Source: an uncultured Atopobiaceae bacterium
GTDB taxonomy: Bacteria > Actinomycetota > Coriobacteriia > Coriobacteriales > Atopobiaceae
Assembly (NCBI GenBank): GCA_947581665.1
Contig: CANPVI010000091.1
Coordinates: forward strand, 1 to 6,246
Direction: 5' to 3'
Length of the DNA stretch: 6,246 bases
Part shown: one piece after another, positions 1-5,774 of the stretch
Layout of the letters: every line of letters begins with the position of its first letter
Position numbering within the stretch: the stretch's first letter is position 1
Position numbers and translations under genes: made by a program
The notes under the pieces: model-generated
Told to the model about the DNA's origin: nothing
What the model saw: the letters and a program-made list of their open reading frames with translations, nothing else
The model's database searches: none

Positions 1-1071
1 CACGAGGAAGATGGACATGAGGAAGCCCTCGCTCGCGCCCGTGATGACGGTCTGGCCGGCCTTCTTCCACCAGTGCGCGGGACGCCCGAGGACCCCCTCG
101 GTGAGGACGCAGTAGAGCCCGTAGAGCGTGGGCACGGCCGCCATGATGAGCACGGTCGTCATCGCGTAGGTGGCGCCCAGGAAGAAGAGGCCCACGATGA
201 GGAAGATGAGCGCGAAGCCGAGCGCGGAGAAGCCCGTGGCGCTCTTCCTCGACAAGCGCTCGTTGGCTACGACGATGCGGCACACGAAGTCGCCGGTGCG
301 CTCGTTGTTCGTGCCCGCGTTGCCCATGCCGCTCACGCGAATGTCCGTGCCGTCGTGGGCGTTCTCGGGAATGTCGATGGTCACCTCAGCGCTCTTCATC
401 ACGCGTCCCGTGCCCTGGCACACATGGCAGGGATCTGCGACGACGCGCCCCGAGCCCTGGCACTCGGGGCACTCCATGACCATCGTGCCCATGGCGAAGC
501 CGAAGCCGCCGAGCACGTCGTTGAGATCGACGTTCATGTGGCCGGATCCACCGCACGTGGGGCAGGTGCGATACGCCGTGGCATCTTCGCTTCCCCGGCC
601 ATCGCAGGCCTCGCAGGTGGCATAGCGCTGGTAGGTGATGGTGCGATGGCGTCGCGCGTTCGGATCGCGCGGATCGAAGGCGAGCTCGTAGAGCACATCG
701 GCGCCCGCCTGCGGCTTATAGGCGCGTCCCTGCCCGCGCCGCGCCGCGCCACCGAAGGGAAATCCCCCGAAGGGGGAGCCGCCGAAGGGGGAACTCGGCG
801 CGCCCCAGGGGTTCTGCCCCGTGGGCTGGCGCGTGTTTCCCGCGGGCACGCCCGCGCGCATGAGGTCGTAGCGACGGCGTTTCTCGTCATCGGAGAGGAC
901 GGCATAGGCTTCGGAGACCTCTTTGAAGCGCTCCTCGGCATCCGGTTCCTTGTTCACGTCGGGGTGGAGCTTCCGCGCCTTCTGTTGGAAGGCCCTGCGG
1001 ATCTCCTCCGTCGTGGCCGATTGCGAGACCCCGAGGATCTCGTAGTAGTCCTTGTCGGTCTTGAAGGCCAA
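1..1071 (-). CDS. dnaJ: Membrane-anchored type I J-domain (DnaJ-like) co-chaperone, C-terminus cut by window edge
   Basis: A J-protein stimulates the ATPase of DnaK (Hsp70) and hands it unfolded clients. 357 residues are visible. Domains in order: J domain at about 6-70 with the catalytic HPD at 36-38; Gly/Phe/Pro-rich linker at about 82-112 with SPFGG-like repeats; start of the C-terminal beta domain I at about 120-150; four zinc-binding motifs CEACDGRG (153), CPTCGGSG (170), CPECQGSG (201) and CHVCQGTG (215); end of domain I at about 226-271 (TIDIPENAHDGT, TGDFVCRIVV). In E. coli DnaJ, beta domain II and the dimerisation region follow. Here residues about 280-323 form two hydrophobic stretches after a basic patch (RLSRK), then WWKK at 334-337 and a third moderately hydrophobic stretch to the edge. 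The other two frames of this strand show no DnaJ sequence here, so a frameshift does not explain the change. The start is TTG, preceded 8 bases upstream by GGAAAGG; an in-frame stop lies further upstream and no ATG or GTG intervenes. The family is certain. Membrane anchoring is inferred, and a non-standard J-protein name may fit better than dnaJ. Confidence 0.88.
   Translation of the reverse strand, partial: MAFKTDKDYYEILGVSQSATTEEIRRAFQQKARKLHPDVNKEPDAEERFKEVSEAYAVLSDDEKRRRYDLMRAGVPAGNTRQPTGQNPWGAPSSPFGGSPFGGFPFGGAARRGQGRAYKPQAGADVLYELAFDPRDPNARRHRTITYQRYATCEACDGRGSEDATAYRTCPTCGGSGHMNVDLNDVLGGFGFAMGTMVMECPECQGSGRVVADPCHVCQGTGRVMKSAEVTIDIPENAHDGTDIRVSGMGNAGTNNERTGDFVCRIVVANERLSRKSATGFSALGFALIFLIVGLFFLGATYAMTTVLIMAAVPTLYGLYCVLTEGVLGRPAHWWKKAGQTVITGASEGFLMSIFLV
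747..797 (-). repeat. Short repeats encoding the SPFGG-type Gly/Phe linker
   Basis: Three near-copies of the top-strand 9-mer ccgaagggg lie within about 50 bases and encode the repeated P-F-G units of the J-protein linker. The middle copy forms CCCCCGAAGGGGG on the top strand (764-776). In the mRNA this reads CCCCC-UUC-GGGGG, which can fold with a UUCG tetraloop closed by C-G pairs. It is coding sequence, and a regulatory role is not implied. Confidence 0.6.
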
Positions 1072-1165
1072 CTGCGCTGCCTTTCCGAACCTGCTCGTCG
1101 CCCGTCCGTACGTGACGATTCAGAAGGTCAAGTGTACTTAATCTCGACGGGACCTTGCGAAAGCC
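1072..1165 (-). promoter_or_regulatory. Gap between hemW and dnaJ: Shine-Dalgarno and possible promoter
   Basis: This 94-base non-coding gap lies between the hemW stop and the J-protein TTG start. A clear Shine-Dalgarno GGAAAGG sits at 1086-1080, 8 bases before the TTG, and supports this unusual start. On the minus strand a -35-like TTGACC lies at 1131-1126, but the best -10 candidate at a sensible distance (TACGGA, 15-base spacer) is poor. TACACT (1136-1131) fits a TANNNT -10 but has no good -35. A 6-base inverted repeat AAGGTC (1156-1151) / GACCTT (1129-1124) surrounds this region. I see no CIRCE (HrcA) or HAIR (HspR) operator. The ribosome site is well supported and the promoter is tentative; the gene could instead be read through from hemW. 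Confidence 0.4.
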
Positions 1166-2413
1166 TCACGCGAGCATCACCGGTTCATCGGGTGTAAGGG
1201 CCCAGAACTCGCCGAATATCTCGTTCGAGAGGAGCCATGCCGCTTGCGTGGGGCGCAGGGGGAAGGCCTCGTCCTCGCCCTCGCAGAGAAGGCCACGCTC
1301 GACGAGCCGCGCGCAGGAGTCCTCGTAGCGCTTCCCGAGCATGCGCTTCGCACGCACGTCGAGGTCCGCAGGAATGCCCCGCGTACAGCGCGCCGCGAGC
1401 ATGAGATCCTCCGCGATGGCCGCCCCCTCGCCCATGCCCTCCACGCGGAAATCCAGGGACGCGAGCGTCGGATCGGCCACCATCCGCTCGGCGCTCGATA
1501 TGCACGTGAGGCGAAGGCGCTGCAGGTGCCTCGGCGCCTCGGGAAGGGCGGGGATCACCTCGCGAAGCGCATCGTAGGCGCCCTTGGGAAGCATCGAGGC
1601 GCCACTCGGACCCAAGGCGAGGTAGGCGGAGCCGTCCCAATAGCGAAGGTTGTGGTGGCTCTCCTCCCCCGCCCTCGCGAAGCTCGCGACCTCGTAGCGG
1701 GCGAAACCGACCTTCGAGAGCGACGTCTGCGCGATTTCGAGGCTCTCGGCCACCTCGTCCTCGTCCGGGAGCCGTTGGGCCTTCGCCTTCACGCGCGCTC
1801 CGAGGGGCGTCGAGGGGTGCACCTCGAGGGGATAGAGGCTCACGTGCGTCGTGCCGAGGCTCGCGACTTCGAGGGCATCTCGCGAAAGGTCCTCCACGCC
1901 CTCTCCGGGAAGTCCCGCCATGAGATCCGCCGAGACGCGAAATCCGAGATCGGCAGCCTGGGCGATGGCCCTTCGCGCTTCATCGGCCGTGTGGATTCGC
2001 CCGATGCGCGAAAGGATGGAATCGTCGAGGGATTGAACGCCGATGCTCACGCGATCCGCCCCCGCCGCGCGCGCCTTGTCGAGGAGCTCCCGCGTGGCGC
2101 TCTCCGGGTTCGCCTCGAAGGTGACCTCCTCGAGGCATGGGGTGGCCTTGCGCACCTCGGCGATCACGCGGGGAAGCGCATCGCCGAGGATGGTGGGCGT
2201 GCCGCCCCCAAGGTAGGCGGTGCGGCAGGCGCCGAGGAATCCGCGGTCTCGAAGCGCTTGGAGGAGCTCCACGAGCGCATCCGCGTAGCGGCGGGGCGAG
2301 ACGCCCGCCTCGCAAAGCGCCGAACTCTCGAAATCGCAGTAGGAACACCGCGCACGACAGAAGGGGATGTGCAGGTAGAGCGCCTCGGGCAGTCCGGAAA
2401 GCGTCGCGTTCAT
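1166..2413 (-). CDS. hemW: HemW, radical-SAM heme chaperone (formerly called HemN-like coproporphyrinogen oxidase)
   Basis: This gene encodes 415 residues, close to the usual HemW length (about 380-400). HemW carries a 4Fe-4S cluster and SAM, binds heme and passes it to target proteins in the cytoplasm. It is related to the oxygen-independent coproporphyrinogen oxidase HemN but lacks that activity in characterised members. Visible motifs: HIPFCRARCSYCDF with cluster cysteines at 19, 23 and 26, where Phe follows CD as in HemW rather than the extra Cys of HemN; SAM-binding GGGTPT at 69-74; GVQSLDD at 125-131; the HemW signature HNLRYW at 254-259; and a C-terminal winged-helix-like part (about 333-405) ending LSNEIFGEF. 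The motif after HNLRYW reads GPSGAS instead of the common GPGAHS. The start ATG lies inside an ATGA overlap with the dusB stop, and GGAGG lies 11 bases upstream, so translation is probably coupled to dusB. Longer open sequence upstream in this frame overlaps dusB and is spurious. Confidence 0.93.
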   Translation of the reverse strand: MNATLSGLPEALYLHIPFCRARCSYCDFESSALCEAGVSPRRYADALVELLQALRDRGFLGACRTAYLGGGTPTILGDALPRVIAEVRKATPCLEEVTFEANPESATRELLDKARAAGADRVSIGVQSLDDSILSRIGRIHTADEARRAIAQAADLGFRVSADLMAGLPGEGVEDLSRDALEVASLGTTHVSLYPLEVHPSTPLGARVKAKAQRLPDEDEVAESLEIAQTSLSKVGFARYEVASFARAGEESHHNLRYWDGSAYLALGPSGASMLPKGAYDALREVIPALPEAPRHLQRLRLTCISSAERMVADPTLASLDFRVEGMGEGAAIAEDLMLAARCTRGIPADLDVRAKRMLGKRYEDSCARLVERGLLCEGEDEAFPLRPTQAAWLLSNEIFGEFWALTPDEPVMLA

Positions 2414-3486
2414 GGAGTGGTTTGCCTCCGGGCGAGCTCCTCCCCGAAGCCCTCGATGAGCGCGAGGAACTCGTCGAGCGTGGCGCAGCGCATGACGCCT
2501 CGCCTTGCGTCGGCGGCGCCGGGAAGGCCCCTCAGGTAGTGGCAAGAGATCTGCCGCGCCTTCAGCATGTGCTCGCCCGTCGCCTCGAGGAGCCGCAGGT
2601 GGAGCTCCAGCGCCGAGAGGCGCTGCCAAGGCGAGTGAACCGGCACCTCTTCGCCTTGGAGCAGCCGGCGCGCGTCTGAGAATATCCACGGGTTCCCATA
2701 GCTTCCCCGTGCGATGAGCACCCCCTTGGCGCCACTCTCGCGAAGGAGGTCCGCTGAGCGCCGCGGCGAAAGCGCGTCGCCGGAGGCGAGAACGGGAATG
2801 GCGAGGGCAGTCGCGACCTCGGCTATCGCCGAGATGGAACTCGTCCCCGCATAGCCCTGGCTTCCGAAGCGCCCGTGCACGGCCACGGCCGAGGCTCCGG
2901 CGTCCTCGAGCGCCTTCGCGAAGTCGAGGAAGACCGGGCGCTCGGGGGTCCTTCCGAGGCGGATCTTCGCGGTGAGCGGAGCGCGGACCCCCGCCTTGTC
3001 GAGCCCGGCACGGCAGGCCCTCATGATCTTTTCCGCGTGAGGAGCGTCGTCCATGAGGGCGACGCCCTCCCCCTTGCGCACGACCTTCGCCACGGGGCAG
3101 GCCATGTTCACGTCGAGGAACGCGAGGCGCCTCCCGAGGCGCGCGGCCACCTTCGCCGCCGCCTCCTCGAAGAGCGCGGGATCGCTCCCGAAGAGCTGGA
3201 CGGCGAGCTCGGGTTCGTTCGCATCGGGGATGACGAGCTCCCAGGTCTTCTCCGAGGCGAAGTGCAGTCCCGCCGCGGACACCATCTCGCTGTAGGCCGT
3301 GGTCGCGCCCCCGGCGCGCGCCATGAGGCGCCACGCGCGATCCGACACGCCCGCCATGGGCGCCATGACGAAGGGGTTTGAAGCGAGCCTCTCGGCGAGG
3401 CTCTCCGAGGAACTCCAGGGGGTGAGCGGCCAGGCGAGCCCCGCGCCAAGGGCGCCCTCCTCCAGAAGCGCCGCCGCCTCCCTCAC
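2410..3486 (-). CDS. dusB: tRNA-dihydrouridine synthase, DusB type
   Basis: This is an FMN- and NADPH-dependent enzyme that reduces specific uridines to dihydrouridine in tRNA. The 358-residue product has the TIM-barrel FMN signature APMAGVSD (42-49), the active-site segment NMACPVAKVV with the proton-donor Cys at 130, KIRLG with conserved Lys 174, VHGR with His 204, and the phosphate-binding ARGSYGNPWIF (259-269). A helical tRNA-binding C-terminal domain follows. The GTG start is nested in the lepA stop (GTGA overlap), with AAGGTGGG just upstream. It is the only ATG, GTG or TTG in frame before the conserved core; the next in-frame ATG falls inside the FMN motif. The N-terminus is therefore about 37 residues before the conserved NPFVMAPMAG, slightly longer than usual. 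Family assignment is firm. The DusB subtype and the tRNA position modified are inferred from general resemblance to Gram-positive Dus proteins. Confidence 0.9.
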   Translation of the reverse strand: MREAAALLEEGALGAGLAWPLTPWSSSESLAERLASNPFVMAPMAGVSDRAWRLMARAGGATTAYSEMVSAAGLHFASEKTWELVIPDANEPELAVQLFGSDPALFEEAAAKVAARLGRRLAFLDVNMACPVAKVVRKGEGVALMDDAPHAEKIMRACRAGLDKAGVRAPLTAKIRLGRTPERPVFLDFAKALEDAGASAVAVHGRFGSQGYAGTSSISAIAEVATALAIPVLASGDALSPRRSADLLRESGAKGVLIARGSYGNPWIFSDARRLLQGEEVPVHSPWQRLSALELHLRLLEATGEHMLKARQISCHYLRGLPGAADARRGVMRCATLDEFLALIEGFGEELARRQTTP

Positions 3487-5312
3487 TCGCCCACCTTGAG
3501 GATCGCCATGAAAGCCTCCTGCGGCACGTCCACCTTCCCGATGGACTTCATGCGCTTCTTGCCCTCGCGCTGCTTCTCGAGGAGCTTGCGCTTGCGCGAG
3601 ATGTCGCCGCCATAGCACTTCGCGAGCACGTCCTTGCGCCGCGCCTTCACGTTCGTGCGCGCTACCACGTGGCTTCCCACCACCGCCTGGATGGGCACCT
3701 CGAAGAGCTGGCGCGGGATGATCTCCTTGAGCTTGACGGCGAGATCGTGCCCCATCGACTGCGCGCGCTCCCTGGGGATGATGAAGCTCAGCGCGTCCAC
3801 GGGATCGCCCGCGAGGAGGATGTCGAGCTTCACGAGATCCGCCTCCTCGTAGCCCGTGATGTCGTAGTCCAGGGAGGCGTAGCCCTTCGTGCGGCTCTTG
3901 AGCTGGTCGAAGTAATCGAGGATGAGCTCGGAGAGCGGCACCTTCCAGTGCATCTCCACGGAGCGCTCCGAGAGGTAGACCATGTTTTCGAAGACGCCGC
4001 GATGCTCGGTGGTGAGCTCCATCACCGCACCCACGTAGTCCGGCGGCACGATGACGGTGGCCTTCAGGATCGGCTCCTCGATGAAGGCGATCGACGAGGG
4101 ATCGGGAAGGTCCTTCGGGCTCTTCACGTCGAGGACGGTGCCCTTCGTGGTGTGCACGTGGTAGTCCACCGAGGGCGCCGTCGCCACGAGATCGAGATCG
4201 AACTCGCGCTCCAGCCGCTCCTTCACCACCTCCATGTGGAGAAGGCCGAGGAAACCCACCCGAAAACCGAATCCGAGGGCAACCGAGGTCTCCGGTTCCC
4301 AGGAAATCGAGGGATCGTTCAGCGTGAGGCGCTCGAGGGCATCGCGAAGGGCCTCGAAATCGTTCGTATCGGTGGGAAAGAGGCCGCAGAAGACCATCGG
4401 CTTCGCCTCGCGATACCCCCCGAGGGGCTCCGCGGCACCGTGTTCGGCGCTCGTGATGGTGTCGCCGGCGTGCACGAGCGCGGCGTCCTTGAGGCCGGTG
4501 ACCACGTAACCCACCTCGCCCGCGCCGAGCGTGCGAAGCGGCACCTCGCGAGGCTGGCGAAAGCCCACCTCCTCCGCATCGAAGGGGGCATCGGAGGCCA
4601 TGAGCCGAAGCTCGTCGCGCGCCCGGATGCACCCGTCCATGACGCGCACGATCGCCACCACCCCGCGATAGGCATCGAACCACGAATCCACGACGAGCGC
4701 GGCGAGCGGGGCATCATCGCTTCCCCCGGGAGGCGGGACCTCGGCCACGATAGCCTCGAGGAGGTCGTGGATGCCCTCTCCGGTCTTGCCGCTCACGAGC
4801 ACCGCGTCATCGGAGGGGATCGCGAGCACGTCCTCCACCTCCTCCTTGATGCGCTCGGGTTCGGCGCTCGGGAGGTCGATCTTGTTGATGGCCACGACGA
4901 TCTCGAGATCCGCGTTCATCGCGAGGAGGGCGTTCGAGACGGTTTGCGCCTCCACCCCCTGCGTGGCGTCCACCACGAGGACCGCGCCCTCGCATGCGGC
5001 GAGCGAGCGGGAGACCTCGTAGGAAAAGTCCACATGGCCCGGGGTGTCGATGAGGTTCAACGCGTAGGTGAGGCCATCGTCTGCCTCGTAGAAGAGCCTG
5101 ACCGCGTTCGATTTGATGGTGATCCCGCGTTCGCGCTCGATATCCATCGTGTCGAGCACCTGGGAGGTCATCTCGCGATCCTCGATGGTGTGCGTGGCCT
5201 CGAGGATGCGGTCCGAGATGGTGGACTTGCCGTGGTCGATGTGCGCCACGATGGAGAAGTTGCGCACTCGCTCACGCGGTATTTGGGTGGAATATGCGTC
5301 GTGGGCGCTCAT
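3483..5312 (-). CDS. lepA: Elongation factor 4 (LepA), ribosome-associated GTPase
   Basis: EF4 is a translational GTPase that binds the ribosome, with reported roles in back-translocation, initiation and 30S biogenesis. The product is 609 residues, the normal family size. GTPase motifs: G1 AHIDHGKST (23-31), G2 RERGITIKS (60-68), G3 DTPGHVDF (89-96) with the catalytic His 93, G4 NKID (143-146), and G5 SGKTG (174-178), where many homologues have SAKTG. EF-G-like domains follow, then the EF4-specific C-terminal domain with LAKCYGGDISRKRKLLEKQ and VDVPQEAFMAILKV. I chose the ATG at 5312 because the protein then begins MSAHDAY, a short lead into RVRNFSIVAHIDHGKST as in other EF4 proteins. Longer in-frame starts would run through the divergent promoter region. 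No Shine-Dalgarno precedes this ATG. The gene heads the lepA-dusB-hemW unit, and its stop overlaps the dusB start by 4 bases. Confidence 0.97.
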   Translation of the reverse strand: MSAHDAYSTQIPRERVRNFSIVAHIDHGKSTISDRILEATHTIEDREMTSQVLDTMDIERERGITIKSNAVRLFYEADDGLTYALNLIDTPGHVDFSYEVSRSLAACEGAVLVVDATQGVEAQTVSNALLAMNADLEIVVAINKIDLPSAEPERIKEEVEDVLAIPSDDAVLVSGKTGEGIHDLLEAIVAEVPPPGGSDDAPLAALVVDSWFDAYRGVVAIVRVMDGCIRARDELRLMASDAPFDAEEVGFRQPREVPLRTLGAGEVGYVVTGLKDAALVHAGDTITSAEHGAAEPLGGYREAKPMVFCGLFPTDTNDFEALRDALERLTLNDPSISWEPETSVALGFGFRVGFLGLLHMEVVKERLEREFDLDLVATAPSVDYHVHTTKGTVLDVKSPKDLPDPSSIAFIEEPILKATVIVPPDYVGAVMELTTEHRGVFENMVYLSERSVEMHWKVPLSELILDYFDQLKSRTKGYASLDYDITGYEEADLVKLDILLAGDPVDALSFIIPRERAQSMGHDLAVKLKEIIPRQLFEVPIQAVVGSHVVARTNVKARRKDVLAKCYGGDISRKRKLLEKQREGKKRMKSIGKVDVPQEAFMAILKVGE

Positions 5313-5325
5313 GGTGATGATGATA
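5313..5325 (-). promoter_or_regulatory. Possible lepA promoter giving a leaderless mRNA
   Basis: On the minus strand the hexamer TATCAT (5325-5320) fits the actinobacterial TANNNT -10 rule and ends 7 bases before the lepA ATG. Transcription would begin at or next to the start codon. No purine-rich Shine-Dalgarno is visible upstream of the ATG, which agrees with leaderless translation. A weak -35 candidate, TTGTAC, lies at 5350-5345 with a long 19-base spacer. This is inference from motif and spacing only. Confidence 0.4.
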
Positions 5326-5342
5326 GCCGCAACGTGAAGGCG

Positions 5343-5351
5343 TGGTACAAT
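5343..5351 (+). promoter_or_regulatory. rpsT promoter, extended -10 type
   Basis: TGGTACAAT matches the extended -10 consensus TGnTATAAT, with TACAAT matching 5 of 6 bases. It lies about 65 bases upstream of the rpsT GTG. No good -35 hexamer is found 16-18 bases upstream, which is normal for extended -10 promoters. The expected start point is near 5358, giving a leader of about 59 bases. The hexamer overlaps the weak -35 candidate of the divergent lepA promoter. Confidence 0.6.
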
Positions 5352-5383
5352 GCGCATTCTGTTGGCATACCCCATCATCGCTC

Positions 5384-5416
5384 GAGCCCCGAGGGGGCTT
5401 TCGGAAAGGTTCATTC
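5384..5416 (+). promoter_or_regulatory. Structured rpsT leader with two competing hairpins and the ribosome site
   Basis: The leader holds a perfect inverted repeat AGCCCC (5385-5390) / GGGGCT (5394-5399) with a GAG loop, which can extend by one G-U pair. Directly overlapping it, CTTT (5398-5401) can pair with AAAG (5405-5408) across a CGG loop, which would bury most of the Shine-Dalgarno GGAAAGG (5403-5409). The two structures share bases 5398-5399 and so exclude each other. S20 is known to repress its own translation in E. coli; whether this leader is such a switch is inference. The Shine-Dalgarno lies 7 bases before the GTG and fixes the start. Confidence 0.45.
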
Positions 5417-5680
5417 GTGGCAAACATCAAGTCCCAGAAGAAGCGCATCAAGACCGCCGAGAAGGCGCGCATGCGCAACCGCGCCGTTCGCTCGTCGCTC
5501 AAGACCGCCATCAAGAAGGTCCACGTGGCCGTGGAGGAGGGCGACGCCAAGACGGCGCAGGCACTCGCAAACGACGCGTGCCGCCTCCTCGACAAGGCCG
5601 CCTCCAAGGGCATCATCCACAAGAACCAGGCGGCTCAGCGCAAGAGCGGCGTCCAGAAGCTCGTCAACACGATCTCCTAA
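5417..5680 (+). CDS. rpsT: 30S ribosomal protein S20
   Basis: This gene encodes an 87-residue, strongly basic, helical protein that binds 16S rRNA early in 30S assembly. The N-terminus MANIKSQKKRIKTAEKAR and the RNRAVRSSLKT and GIIHKNQAAQRKS segments are characteristic of S20, and the length matches the family. The start is GTG with GGAAAGG 7 bases upstream. An upstream in-frame ATG at 5342 is rejected because it lies within the promoter and would add a non-conserved leader. The gene is monocistronic: its own promoter lies upstream and a strong terminator downstream. It diverges from lepA and converges with holA. Confidence 0.97.
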   Translation: MANIKSQKKRIKTAEKARMRNRAVRSSLKTAIKKVHVAVEEGDAKTAQALANDACRLLDKAASKGIIHKNQAAQRKSGVQKLVNTIS

Positions 5681-5711
5681 ACGCCCCTCCGCATTCGCCT
5701 TGCCTCACTTC

Positions 5712-5739
5712 GGGACCTCGGTTTTCCGGGGTCCCTTTT
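5712..5739 (+). terminator. Intrinsic terminator of rpsT
   Basis: GGGACCTCGG (5712-5721) pairs over 10 positions, one of them a G-U wobble, with CCGGGGTCCC (5726-5735). The loop is TTTT, and the stem is followed by TTTTG on the plus strand. It lies 31 bases after the rpsT stop. Read on the minus strand the same stem lacks a T tract, so it should not end holA transcription efficiently. Confidence 0.9.
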
Positions 5740-5774
5740 GTGCGTCGTGGCGCTTCCCGCACGCGTGGGTGGGC

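Noticed and set aside
262..300. Frameshift as the cause of the unusual J-protein C-terminus
   Set aside because: The two other frames of the minus strand after the divergence point give Ser/Arg-rich sequence without DnaJ domain II features, while the main frame gives coherent hydrophobic helices.
1124..1140. CtsR operator near GGTCAA upstream of dnaJ
   Set aside because: CtsR sites are tandem GGTCAAA heptamers 3 bases apart. Only one imperfect half is present.
73..1197. Plus-strand open frame opposite the J-protein gene
   Set aside because: It is an antisense shadow with low-complexity composition. The minus strand shows clear J-domain and zinc motifs over the same bases.
1244..2539. Plus-strand open frame opposite hemW
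   Set aside because: It mirrors the hemW codon structure and is rich in Arg, Gly and Ala with no domain pattern; hemW on the other strand is unmistakable.
2414..3334. N-terminal extension of the hemW frame across dusB
   Set aside because: The extension is Arg/Gly-rich out-of-frame dusB sequence. The conserved HemW N-terminus begins at the ATG at 2413.
3487..4683. N-terminal extension of the dusB frame across lepA
   Set aside because: It is out-of-frame lepA sequence with no recognisable domain; dusB homology begins just after the GTG at 3486.
5313..5423. Longer EF4 N-terminus starting upstream of 5312
   Set aside because: It would run through the divergent promoter region and add residues not typical of EF4; the start at 5312 gives the normal length.
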